Of a stretch of DNA of 64,000 nt, positions 9,565 through 18,519 are shown piece by piece. This DNA is from Bacteroidales bacterium (GTDB lineage Bacteria; Bacteroidota; Bacteroidia; Bacteroidales; UBA932): NCBI GenBank assembly GCA_004554455.1, contig SFMG01000003.1, positions 49,985 through 113,984 on the forward strand, read 5' to 3'. The notes beneath the pieces were generated by a model, which did no database searches, was not told the DNA's origin, and saw nothing but the letters and a program-made list of their open reading frames with translations. The number at the start of each line of letters is the position of its first letter. The stretch's first letter is position 1. The translations under genes and the position numbers were made by a program.

Positions 9565-11007
9565 TCAATTCTGAGGACGATGGTAAATGCGAATCCCCAG
9601 AGAAGCAATCAGAATGGACATCAGCGGCGAGACCAGATTGAAGATACAGTAAGGGAGATAGCTCATCGTAGCCACGCCGAGCACGGTCGCCTGGGTCATT
9701 CCGCAGGAATTCCACGGTATGAGCACCGAACAGACCGTAGCCGAGTCCTCGACGCTGCGGCTGAGCAAGCGGTTTTCATAGCCGTTTTTCTCGTAGAGCT
9801 TGCGGAAGAGATTGGCCGAGAGAATAATCGACAGATACTGGTCACCGGTGATTATATTGGAGGCTATGCCTGTCATTACGGTGGCGCCGACAGTAGGGAC
9901 CCGCCTGCGAATGTGACGGGTAAGCGCCTCGGTGATGCTCTGGAACATCCCGCTGCCGGTCATTGCGGCGCCAAAAGTCACGGCGCACAGTATGAGGAAT
10001 ATGGTATTGAGCATACCCTGCATTCCCCTTGTACGGGTGAGGTTGTTCACCAGTTCGGATCCAGTATCTACTCCCGTACTGGAGAACCAGCTGTACATAA
10101 GCCCCTTGTAACAACCCTCGAAACAGACGCCGTCCGTACCGCCTATGGCGCAGAGCTGTTCCGGCTGGAAGGCAATGGCCGCAATCCCCGCGGCAAAGGC
10201 CGAGAGCATCAGGGTGAGTATCGCAGGTACCTTCCTGAGTATCAGATAGAAAGTAAAAATGGGAACCAGCAGGAGTATGGGTCTGATATTGTAGGTGGCC
10301 TGCAGGGCCTCCGTATATTCCCTGGTCATGAGGGAACTCTCCCCCTTATGGAATATGCTCACCAGAAGAAATACCAGCAACGCCACACATATCGAGGGGA
10401 TTGTGGTAAGGAGCATATAGCGTATGTGGGTGAAGAGGTCCGTGCCGGACGAAGAGGAAGCGAGGACGGTCGTGTCCGACAGGGGCGAGACCTTGTCGCC
10501 GAAATAGGCGCCGGAAATTATGGCTCCGGCAGTCCAGCCGGGAGAATAGCCCAGGGCGTTGCCTATGGCGAGAAGGGCCACGCCGACGGTGGCGATTGTC
10601 GTCCAGGAACTGCCGGTCATAAGGGCCACCACGGCGGCTATGGCGCAGGTGGCGAAGAGGAATATGCGGGGCGATATGATGTCCAGGCCGTAGCATACGA
10701 GCGTGGGCACCACCCCGCTGACCATCCACGAGCCGGCAACCGCCCCGATGAGCAGGAGTATGAGTATCGAGGTAGCCACGGAGCTGAAGCAGTCGTCAAT
10801 GGATTTCTCGAATGACTTCCAGGACTGCCTGTAGCCGAATATGCCTATGGCTATGGCGAGGCCGGCAGAAAGCAGCAGCGCCACCTGGCTGCCTCCCTCG
10901 AGGGCGTCACTGCCGAAATAGCGTATTACAAGAACAAGCAATCCCACCAGAAAAACCAGCGGGATGCAAGATATCGTCCAATGTGGATATTTCCGTGCCG
11001 TCTCCAT
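9565..11007 (-). CDS. nhaC: NhaC-family Na+/H+ antiporter
   Basis: A 480-residue inner-membrane protein with about 11-12 hydrophobic spans. It has the NhaC/ion transporter signature region GSSWTTIATVGVALLAIG followed by GAIISGAYFGDKVSPLSDTT. Members exchange sodium for protons, and some exchange malate and lactate, so the exact couple is uncertain. The start codon overlaps the stop of the small lipoprotein gene by one base (TAATG), so the two are probably cotranscribed and coupled. The gene ends about 50 nt before the guaB operon promoter, with no obvious terminator. Confidence 0.88.
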   Translation of the reverse strand: METARKYPHWTISCIPLVFLVGLLVLVIRYFGSDALEGGSQVALLLSAGLAIAIGIFGYRQSWKSFEKSIDDCFSSVATSILILLLIGAVAGSWMVSGVVPTLVCYGLDIISPRIFLFATCAIAAVVALMTGSSWTTIATVGVALLAIGNALGYSPGWTAGAIISGAYFGDKVSPLSDTTVLASSSSGTDLFTHIRYMLLTTIPSICVALLVFLLVSIFHKGESSLMTREYTEALQATYNIRPILLLVPIFTFYLILRKVPAILTLMLSAFAAGIAAIAFQPEQLCAIGGTDGVCFEGCYKGLMYSWFSSTGVDTGSELVNNLTRTRGMQGMLNTIFLILCAVTFGAAMTGSGMFQSITEALTRHIRRRVPTVGATVMTGIASNIITGDQYLSIILSANLFRKLYEKNGYENRLLSRSVEDSATVCSVLIPWNSCGMTQATVLGVATMSYLPYCIFNLVSPLMSILIASLGIRIYHRPQN

Positions 11008-11498
11008 TACCAGAGGAGGACGATGCGGAACTCCCAGTCGCCTGGCGTCACATCGACATAGAAGTCACTGGCCGTGAAATAAACCCAGGCGCCACCCTCC
11101 TCATACTCGATATCGACGGTCTGGGTCCAGGTGTACTGTTCAGCAGTACCTCCATTATCATATATCTCCTCAAAGTGACGCACGTACGGGAGAGACTGCT
11201 GGTTGTTTCCGAGATAAACGTATGCCTGCATCAGTCCCTTGTCGATAATGTTCTTGGTAAGTTCGGGAATTTCGAGATGCGCACGGTAGAACTTGTTGTT
11301 TCCATCGTTATCGGAGCAGAGTTCCCAGTTTGCATCCTTGACGCTGAAGTTGAGTATCTGCCAATTGGTGCCTCCGCCCTGGTTGTTCTGCCCCTCACAG
11401 TTCGGGCAGTCTATCTTCTGTATGCAGGAAGAGAGGGCGAAGATTGCCAGCGAAAGGGCTGCAATGCTTCTCACAAGATTTTTGATTTTCATATCCAT
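11007..11498 (-). CDS. Small lipoprotein of unknown function
   Basis: A 163-residue protein with a lipoprotein signal peptide (lipobox ALSSC, lipidated C25), followed by a Gly/Asn-rich linker and a compact domain rich in aromatic residues and predicted beta strands. It resembles the many short Bacteroidales lipoproteins with no assigned function. The gene is preceded by a canonical promoter and overlaps nhaC by one base. An alternative ATG two codons in (11,492) gives the same mature protein. I do not recognise the family, and the coupling with nhaC is the only contextual hint. Confidence 0.75.
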   Translation of the reverse strand: MDMKIKNLVRSIAALSLAIFALSSCIQKIDCPNCEGQNNQGGGTNWQILNFSVKDANWELCSDNDGNNKFYRAHLEIPELTKNIIDKGLMQAYVYLGNNQQSLPYVRHFEEIYDNGGTAEQYTWTQTVDIEYEEGGAWVYFTASDFYVDVTPGDWEFRIVLLW

Positions 11499-11520
11499 TA
11501 AGCTTTTTTGTCTAATCGTG

Positions 11521-11551
11521 CAAAGATAGTCTATTATATCATCACTTCAAA
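11521..11551 (-). promoter_or_regulatory. Promoter of lipoprotein-nhaC operon
   Basis: On the minus strand TTTG (11,548-11,551) is followed after exactly 19 nt by TATCTTTG (11,521-11,528). This is a full match to the Bacteroidetes housekeeping promoter. It overlaps the last codons of lpxB. Confidence 0.75.
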
Positions 11552-12693
11552 GAGGATATCATCGCCTCCGCCACGGCTTCTGATGCGCCGCTGCCGCCGA
11601 GCACTTCGCGGATCTGCGCATATCCCCGGAGCATTTCGTCCCTGTAGGCGGCGTCTTCGACAAGGCGTCGCACCTCAGATTCGAGCGTGTCGGCGTTGAA
11701 ATCGTCCTGCAGCAGTTCGCGGAAAACGGGACGGTTGACGCAAAGGTTGCCCAGACTGACGTAGGATATATGCTTCTGTACGCGGAGTATATGCGTTGCG
11801 GCAAACCAGGTCAGCGGCGAAGTTGACCAGCAGACGACCTGAGGAGTGCCGAGCAGTACCGTCTCGAGGCTGGCGGTGCCGGAATTGACCACTGCCGCAG
11901 CGGCGTGCCGCACGATTTCGCGCGTACGGCCGAAAAGGAGGTCCACATATTCCCTGCCGGATATATATTCCTCATAATCAGACGCATCCCTCGCAGGTGC
12001 GCCGGCTACGACAAAGCGCCAGTCACGGTATTGCGGCAGAGAGTGCAGTCTGTCTGCAAGCTGCATCAGCATGGGCATCATACGGCTGATCTCGCCCTTG
12101 CGGGAACCGGCGAGGAAGGCCAGGTATGGCCTGTCGGGAAGGCCGGAGGAGCGAAGGAATTCCTCTCTGGAAGCCTTCATCGCCCCCGAGGAGTCTATCG
12201 CGTCCACCAGAGGATTGCCCTTATAGACGAAATCCACGCCCCTGGCCTGGAAATAAGGGATTTCAAAGGGGAAGATTATGAAGAGCCGGTCAACATAGCG
12301 GCGTATCTGCCTTATGCGACCCTCGCGCGAAGCCCAGACTTTTGGGGCTATATAGTAAAAGACGCGGAAACCGGCCTTGTGCGCGAAACGGGCGATCTTG
12401 AGATTGAAGCCGGGATAGTCGATGAGAATCACTGCATCGGGCTTCCAGGCTGCAATGTCACGCTTGCAGTCGCGCAGGTCCGTGAGCAGGCGGCCCGCCT
12501 TGCGGAGCACGTCGCTCAGGCCCATCACGGCCCCCTCGCGGTAGTCGCGGACCTTGGTGCCTCCGACTGCCGCCATCATATCGCCGCCCCTGAAACGTAT
12601 CTCCGCATCCGGGCAGTTCCTGTATATGCCCTTCATCAGATTGCTGCCGTGAAGGTCGCCGGAGGCCTCTCCGGCTATGATGTAGAATTTCAT
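11542..12693 (-). CDS. lpxB: Lipid-A-disaccharide synthase
   Basis: A 383-residue GT19 glycosyltransferase that joins UDP-2,3-diacylglucosamine and lipid X to form the lipid A disaccharide at the cytoplasmic face of the inner membrane. The family start MKFYIIAGEASGDLHGSNL, the FPFEIPYF segment and the late NSGTASLETVLLGTPQVV donor-binding motif are all present, and the length is normal. It follows surE by 12 nt in the same direction, so surE-lpxB is an operon, an arrangement common in Bacteroidetes. Identification is secure. Confidence 0.95.
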   Translation of the reverse strand: MKFYIIAGEASGDLHGSNLMKGIYRNCPDAEIRFRGGDMMAAVGGTKVRDYREGAVMGLSDVLRKAGRLLTDLRDCKRDIAAWKPDAVILIDYPGFNLKIARFAHKAGFRVFYYIAPKVWASREGRIRQIRRYVDRLFIIFPFEIPYFQARGVDFVYKGNPLVDAIDSSGAMKASREEFLRSSGLPDRPYLAFLAGSRKGEISRMMPMLMQLADRLHSLPQYRDWRFVVAGAPARDASDYEEYISGREYVDLLFGRTREIVRHAAAAVVNSGTASLETVLLGTPQVVCWSTSPLTWFAATHILRVQKHISYVSLGNLCVNRPVFRELLQDDFNADTLESEVRRLVEDAAYRDEMLRGYAQIREVLGGSGASEAVAEAMISSLK

Positions 12694-12705
12694 CCGCGGA
12701 GTTTG

Positions 12706-13470
12706 CTAAAGATTTTGGAATTCCCTGTCGATTCCCAGAGCCCTCATCCTTTCGAGCTCACGGTAGGCGGTGTTGTCCACGAGATGGGGAACTATGGTGA
12801 TATAGCCCTGCAGCATAAGGTGATGGTCTGGCATCTCGGTGTTCCAGCTGCCGTCCTCTATCTCTCCGGACATGTGGTAGCTGCCGTCTTCGTCCTGAAC
12901 GAACTCTTTGATCCAGCGGCATATACCCATAGAGCACGCCCTCACTCCCCTGATTTCGTCGGCCGGGATGCGAGGGAAATTCACATTGTAGAAAATGCCG
13001 CTGTCAGGGGTCTGGAGAGACATCAGCTTACGGAATATATCCGGAAAAAAGCGCTCCACGGCAGAGAAGTCCGCATCCGGCCTTTCGTCGAAAAGTGAAA
13101 CGCCTATGCCCGGAACGCCGTTCACCACGGCTTCCTGAGCCGCACCGAGGGTCCCGGAATAGCATGAGGCCACGGCCACGTTGCCGCCGTGGTTGATACC
13201 GGAAACGAGCACGTCCGGCTTCGAGTCTGCGAAAACGCTGTTGAGCGCGAACTTCACGCAGGAGGCGGGGGTGCCGTTCAGATGTCCCCAGCCATCGCCC
13301 AGATCCGTATAGACCAGGCCCTTGCGTCCCAGATCGACAGCCATTGACTTGCCGCTCTGGTGTTCGCTTGGGGCGAGTACCGTCACATCGCCGAATTGCT
13401 TCATTATTTCAGCCAGTATGTGTATTCCCCTGGCCTGGAAGCCGTCATCATTGGTAATCAGTATTCTCAT
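12706..13470 (-). CDS. surE: 5'/3'-nucleotidase SurE
   Basis: A 254-residue metal-dependent phosphatase acting on nucleoside monophosphates. It starts with the family motif MRILITNDDGFQARGI (metal ligands D8 and D9) and contains SGINHGGN with the further metal ligand asparagine. Length is typical. It is the first gene of a surE-lpxB operon. A TATTTTTG box (minus strand, 13,475-13,482) lies four bases before the ATG, so the transcript may be nearly leaderless. Confidence 0.95.
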   Translation of the reverse strand: MRILITNDDGFQARGIHILAEIMKQFGDVTVLAPSEHQSGKSMAVDLGRKGLVYTDLGDGWGHLNGTPASCVKFALNSVFADSKPDVLVSGINHGGNVAVASCYSGTLGAAQEAVVNGVPGIGVSLFDERPDADFSAVERFFPDIFRKLMSLQTPDSGIFYNVNFPRIPADEIRGVRACSMGICRWIKEFVQDEDGSYHMSGEIEDGSWNTEMPDHHLMLQGYITIVPHLVDNTAYRELERMRALGIDREFQNL

Positions 13471-13474
13471 ATCG

Positions 13475-13553
13475 CAAAAATAAGAAATTTGAAGATTACT
13501 AAGTTATTTTCCACCTGATGATGATTAAGTTTTGACATTTTTTTGTATTTTTG
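13475..13553. promoter_or_regulatory. Divergent promoters of surE-lpxB and gapA
   Basis: Minus strand: TATTTTTG at 13,475-13,482, four bases from the surE start. Plus strand: TATTTTTG at 13,546-13,553, followed by a 54-nt leader before gapA. No clear -33 TTTG at standard spacing is seen for either. Confidence 0.5.
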
Positions 13554-13595
13554 CGGCGCTCATAAAGAGTTGAACAAAGTTTTACTTAATTATAA

Positions 13596-14606
<1,011 letters not shown>

Positions 14607-14622
14607 TTATCCCGACTGACAC

Positions 14623-14660
14623 AATAAAAGGAGCCGGCCCCGTGGCCGACTCCTTTTATT
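14623..14660 (+). terminator. Intrinsic terminator of gapA
   Basis: AATAAAAGGAGCCGGCC pairs with GGCCGACTCCTTTTATT with one mismatch around a short CCGT loop, ending in a T-rich tail. Confidence 0.9.
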
Positions 14661-14675
14661 TTAGTAATAGCAAAA

Positions 14676-14709
14676 AATTGACCTGCATCAGCTCTGATGC
14701 AGGTCAATT
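14676..14709 (-). terminator. Intrinsic terminator of the OmpA-like porin gene
   Basis: A perfect 15-bp stem (AATTGACCTGCATCA with its complement) closes a 4-nt loop. On the minus strand it is followed by a T-run. It lies 15 nt after the porin stop and back to back with the gapA terminator. Confidence 0.92.
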
Positions 14710-14724
14710 CATTTATCAGAACGA

Positions 14725-15876
14725 TTACTTGGTAGCGCCGAGGGTTACGGAACGGCCGAACTCAGGATGCTCAGGGAAATCGGCAATCACGGAATCCCCA
14801 ATTACGATATTCTCGTCCTTGACACCGAGTTCACGCAGATGTGCGGCAACATACTCTACACGGGCTTTGCAGAGGGTCTCGTTGATCTCTCTTGTACCGG
14901 TAGCTGCGTCGGCTGAGCCGATAAGGGTGTACTTGGCATCTGCTGCCTGATTCTTTACATACTCATCGATGCGGCGGAGTTCAGTGCTGCTGAGGCTAGC
15001 AGCGCCTAGTTCGAAGTAAAGTACGACAGGACGGTCGATGAACTGTGAAACGGCTGGGAGATTCTTGAGTGCATCAAGTTCATCCTGAAGCTGCTTGTTC
15101 CTGGAGTCGAGAGCATTGTTGGACTTGGCAAGTTCGGCCTTCTCTGCTGCAAGAGCGGCATTGGCGTTCTTGAGGGCATCATTGGCGGCACGGAGTGCTT
15201 CGAGTGCACTGTTGTCAGGAGCGGCGCAGCTTGCGGAAGAAGACCTCTTCCAAGTGTTCTTGGCAATGTTCCAGGTCAGGCCTACGGCAGCTGAGAAAAG
15301 ACCGGACTCACCGTCGCAGCCGAACTGCTCACCCCTGAGGTGGGAGTAACGGAGGTCGAGATTGATGGCCAGGTGGTCATTGATACGGAAATTGTTGAGG
15401 AGACCTGCACCGAGTTCAAACTCACGTCCGAAAGTCTTGCTGGCGATGACACCTGCCTGAGCGTAAGGAATGATGTTGTAAACCCTAGTCTGCTTGTAGC
15501 CACCGATTGCATTGGAAAGGTTCCACATAAGGTCGCCGTGGAAGAGGTGGTTACCGCTCTTCTGGCCTGCTGCCTTGTAAGCCCAGCCCTCATATCCGAA
15601 GCGGGCACCCACGCTTGGAGTGAACCACTTTCCGAAGTTGACGTCGAGGGTAGGGGTAAGACCGCCGTCAAAGCTGGAGTTGGCACGGACACCGTCAAGC
15701 ACGAGGTCTATACCGCCACCGACGCTGACGAACCAGTTGCTGCCGAATGAATTGGTCTCGTAAGGACCGCGTACGATTTTTCCGTTTGCATCGCGATTGC
15801 CGTCTTCCTGGGCAAAAGCACCTGCGCAAACAAGCAGTGCTGCCGCAGCAGCAGATAGAAATTTGAAACTGTACAT
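14725..15876 (-). CDS. OmpA-like outer-membrane porin with porin-like N-terminal module
   Basis: A 383-residue outer-membrane protein. A signal peptide (cleaved about AGAFA-Q) is followed by a roughly 165-residue beta-barrel-type module with the markers NWF, GKWFTP, HGDLMWN, PYAQAGV and GLLNNFR. A coiled coil follows (about 225-275), then a C-terminal OmpA-like peptidoglycan-binding domain that ends near GRSVTLG. The same barrel module occurs four times in the 931-residue protein at 41,443-44,238. Codon usage and a strong terminator suggest high expression. It probably anchors the outer membrane to the cell wall and may form a pore. No -7 box is evident in the AT-rich leader. Confidence 0.87.
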   Translation of the reverse strand: MYSFKFLSAAAAALLVCAGAFAQEDGNRDANGKIVRGPYETNSFGSNWFVSVGGGIDLVLDGVRANSSFDGGLTPTLDVNFGKWFTPSVGARFGYEGWAYKAAGQKSGNHLFHGDLMWNLSNAIGGYKQTRVYNIIPYAQAGVIASKTFGREFELGAGLLNNFRINDHLAINLDLRYSHLRGEQFGCDGESGLFSAAVGLTWNIAKNTWKRSSSASCAAPDNSALEALRAANDALKNANAALAAEKAELAKSNNALDSRNKQLQDELDALKNLPAVSQFIDRPVVLYFELGAASLSSTELRRIDEYVKNQAADAKYTLIGSADAATGTREINETLCKARVEYVAAHLRELGVKDENIVIGDSVIADFPEHPEFGRSVTLGATK

Positions 15877-15909
15877 AATTATTTATATTTATATAGTATA
15901 TCCTGAAAT

Positions 15910-16587
15910 TTACGACCTCTCGCCGAAAATCGCGCTGCCTATGCGGACCATATTCGATCCGGCCTGCAATGCAAGAGGCCAGTCGCCGGACATGCCGATC
16001 GAGAGGATGTCGAAAGCGTCCAGTTCGGGAAAAAGGTCGCAGACATAGTCCTTGAAATCGGCTATGCGCCTGAAATCAGATAGGACTATCTCCTCGTCAT
16101 CGACGTTGGACGCCATACCCATAAGACCGCGGAAACGTATGTTTGCATATTTCCCGGCATTGAAAAGCAATTCGAGAGCCTCCTCCTCGAAGAAACCCTG
16201 TTTGCTGTCCTCACCGGCGATATGCATTTCGAGAAGTATGTCAGTTGTCTTCCCTGCCGCCTTGCCCCAGCGGTCTATTTCCTGAAGGAGTTTCACGCTG
16301 TCCACTGACTGCACGAGACTGACATACGGAAGGACCAGTTTGAGCTTGTTGGTCTGGAGGTGGCCTATGAACTGCCACTCTATCTCCGGGCACTTGCCTT
16401 CCAGCTCCCCTATCTTCCTGAACAGCTCCTGAGGCCTGCTTTCCGCGAAACAACGCTGCCCGGCGGCATAGGCCTCTTCGATGGCTGAAGAAGGGTGAAA
16501 CTTTGAGACTGCCACCAGTTTCACTCCTGATGGCAGTCTCTGTCTTAAATGTTCTATGTTTTCCTTAATATCCAAGGACTTTGTCAT
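15910..16587 (-). CDS. YggS-family pyridoxal-phosphate homeostasis protein
   Basis: A 225-residue PLP-binding protein of the YggS/PROSC family. The PLP lysine is K29 in VAVSKFHP, and the family segments FIGHLQTNK, QSVDS and the late LSIGMSGDW phosphate-binding loop are present. These proteins buffer free pyridoxal phosphate and affect amino-acid metabolism. It begins directly at the base after yidC ends, so it is the last gene of a DUF349-yidC-yggS operon. Confidence 0.93.
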   Translation of the reverse strand: MTKSLDIKENIEHLRQRLPSGVKLVAVSKFHPSSAIEEAYAAGQRCFAESRPQELFRKIGELEGKCPEIEWQFIGHLQTNKLKLVLPYVSLVQSVDSVKLLQEIDRWGKAAGKTTDILLEMHIAGEDSKQGFFEEEALELLFNAGKYANIRFRGLMGMASNVDDEEIVLSDFRRIADFKDYVCDLFPELDAFDILSIGMSGDWPLALQAGSNMVRIGSAIFGERS

Positions 16588-18516
16588 TTATTTCCTGTTT
16601 TTCATCTGCTGGGCCTGCATACGCTGCGCCTCCTCGAGTCTGAGCTGGAACTTCGATTTCTTCACCGGAGCAGCCTGTTTTGCACGGGCCTTGGCGAGAA
16701 TCTTCTCCTCGTCCACGAAGAACTTCTTGATAATCCAGGTCTGGAGCATAGTGAAGATATTGGAAAGCAGATAGTAGTAGCTGAGCGCCGATGAAAGTCC
16801 GTTACAGATGAAGAACATCATCACAGGCATCATCCATACGGTCATGAACTTCATCGGAGCCATATTCGGATCGTCAGACATCGACTTGCTGTTCATCTTC
16901 GAATAGAAGAACATTGTCACGGCCATAAGCAGCGCAAAGAGGGAGAGATGCCAGGACCCTATATTCAATATGGAATCGTATGAGCTGAGGTCCTCCGCCC
17001 AGAGGAAAGGCTGCTGGCGAAGCTCTATGGACGCAGGGAAGAAGCGGAACATTGCATAGAGCACAGGCAGCTGAAGGAGCATAGGCAGACAGCCGCCCAT
17101 AGGGCTTATGCCAACCTTCCTGTAGAGCTCCATCTGAGCCTGCTGCTTCTTCATCGCATCCTCCGGCTTAGGATACTTCTCATTGAGCTTGTCGATCTCC
17201 GGCTTGAGCACTGCCGTCATTGCGGAAGAACGATAGGACTTTATCGTGAGAGGCGAAATGACAAGCTTTATCAGAATGGTCATCAGCAATATGATAAGAC
17301 CATAGCTGTCTATCCATCTGTGGAGGAAGTGGAAGATAGGTATGATGACGCCGCGGCTGATAAGGCCGACAACGTTGCCACCCAGAGGGATCACTTTCTC
17401 ATATTTCTGCCCGAGTTTCTTGAGGCCGCGGAAATCGTTGGGACCGAAGTAGAACTCGTAAGGGACGTGTATATTGTCGCCGTGTTCTATCTCGGATACC
17501 ATCTTGGCGCTGCAGGTCATCAGATTGCCCTTGGAGAGATAGTCGCTCTCGTCGGCAAACTTGACTGCCACCTCTCCGGAGAGGAAGTCGTTCGGGCTGT
17601 TGATGATGGAAGAGAAGAACTGCTGCTTGAAGTCCACCCAGCGGACTTTCGAAGGTATATTCTTGGAAGAATAGTTGTTACGCCTTGCGGTCAGGGTCTC
17701 CGGTTTCTTCTCGCCGTCGAAATAGTAGGAGAGATTGGAGTACTGCTTCTCATTCTTGTAACCCTTCTCGAGACGCGGTACTATCATTGCCCAGTCGAGA
17801 TCGACGCTGGACACTTTCGAAGGGATCACATCCTTCAGTCCGACAAAGGACAGGTCGTCCTTCAGGAGATATGAATCCTCTGAGAGGGTGTATTTCTGCT
17901 CGATATAGCCACCATTGTCGAAGTAGAGTCTCATCGCGACGCTGCTGTCCGTCTGCTCGGCGAGCTCGAAGGTCAGGTCTGCGGTATTGATCATCTCTCC
18001 GGCATACACGGCTATGCCCAGGTAGCTCTTGCCCTCACGAATGAGCATAAGCCCTGCGGAATCCTTGCGTGCCGTGGTATCCTTGCGGGAACGGTAGGTG
18101 GTGTAGCCCTTCACGCGTACGGAGTAAGGCTGGGCACCCTTGGTGTTGAACACCACTTCCAGCTTTTCGTTTTCGATCTTGCACAGGGACGCGGCCTTTG
18201 CCCTCGCCATGTTGAGGGAAGAATCCTTGTATATTTTCTCTACTGCCGGCTCTTCCGTCTGTTCTGCGGCTTTTTCTTCGGCCTTTTCGGCAAGCGGCTG
18301 AGTCTCGGCGGCCTTTTCCGCAACCGGCTGTGCCTCAACGGCATTCGCAGTCGCGTCTATGCTGTCCTTCACCGCTTCCGGGTGCTCGGCGACATATTCT
18401 ACAGCGGCCTTTAACTGTTTCTTCTGACGTACCTTGGTCTGCACCATAGGAAATATGCTCGCTCCCGCGAGAAGCAGACCTATGAGTACGAGTCCGATAA
18501 TTTCACTTTTCCTCAT
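16588..18516 (-). CDS. yidC: Membrane protein insertase YidC
   Basis: A 642-residue inner-membrane insertase. It has an N-terminal anchor (about 5-25), a large Ala/Glu-rich linker and periplasmic beta-domain (to about 370), and the conserved C-terminal five-span insertase core. The core includes the SYGLIILLMTILIK-type helix and PMGGCLPMLLQLPVLYAMF. The C-terminus is lysine- and arginine-rich, as expected for ribosome contact. The stop is immediately followed by yggS, and the start lies three bases after the DUF349 gene stop. Identification is secure. Confidence 0.96.
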   Translation of the reverse strand: MRKSEIIGLVLIGLLLAGASIFPMVQTKVRQKKQLKAAVEYVAEHPEAVKDSIDATANAVEAQPVAEKAAETQPLAEKAEEKAAEQTEEPAVEKIYKDSSLNMARAKAASLCKIENEKLEVVFNTKGAQPYSVRVKGYTTYRSRKDTTARKDSAGLMLIREGKSYLGIAVYAGEMINTADLTFELAEQTDSSVAMRLYFDNGGYIEQKYTLSEDSYLLKDDLSFVGLKDVIPSKVSSVDLDWAMIVPRLEKGYKNEKQYSNLSYYFDGEKKPETLTARRNNYSSKNIPSKVRWVDFKQQFFSSIINSPNDFLSGEVAVKFADESDYLSKGNLMTCSAKMVSEIEHGDNIHVPYEFYFGPNDFRGLKKLGQKYEKVIPLGGNVVGLISRGVIIPIFHFLHRWIDSYGLIILLMTILIKLVISPLTIKSYRSSAMTAVLKPEIDKLNEKYPKPEDAMKKQQAQMELYRKVGISPMGGCLPMLLQLPVLYAMFRFFPASIELRQQPFLWAEDLSSYDSILNIGSWHLSLFALLMAVTMFFYSKMNSKSMSDDPNMAPMKFMTVWMMPVMMFFICNGLSSALSYYYLLSNIFTMLQTWIIKKFFVDEEKILAKARAKQAAPVKKSKFQLRLEEAQRMQAQQMKNRK

Positions 18517-18519
18517 ATC

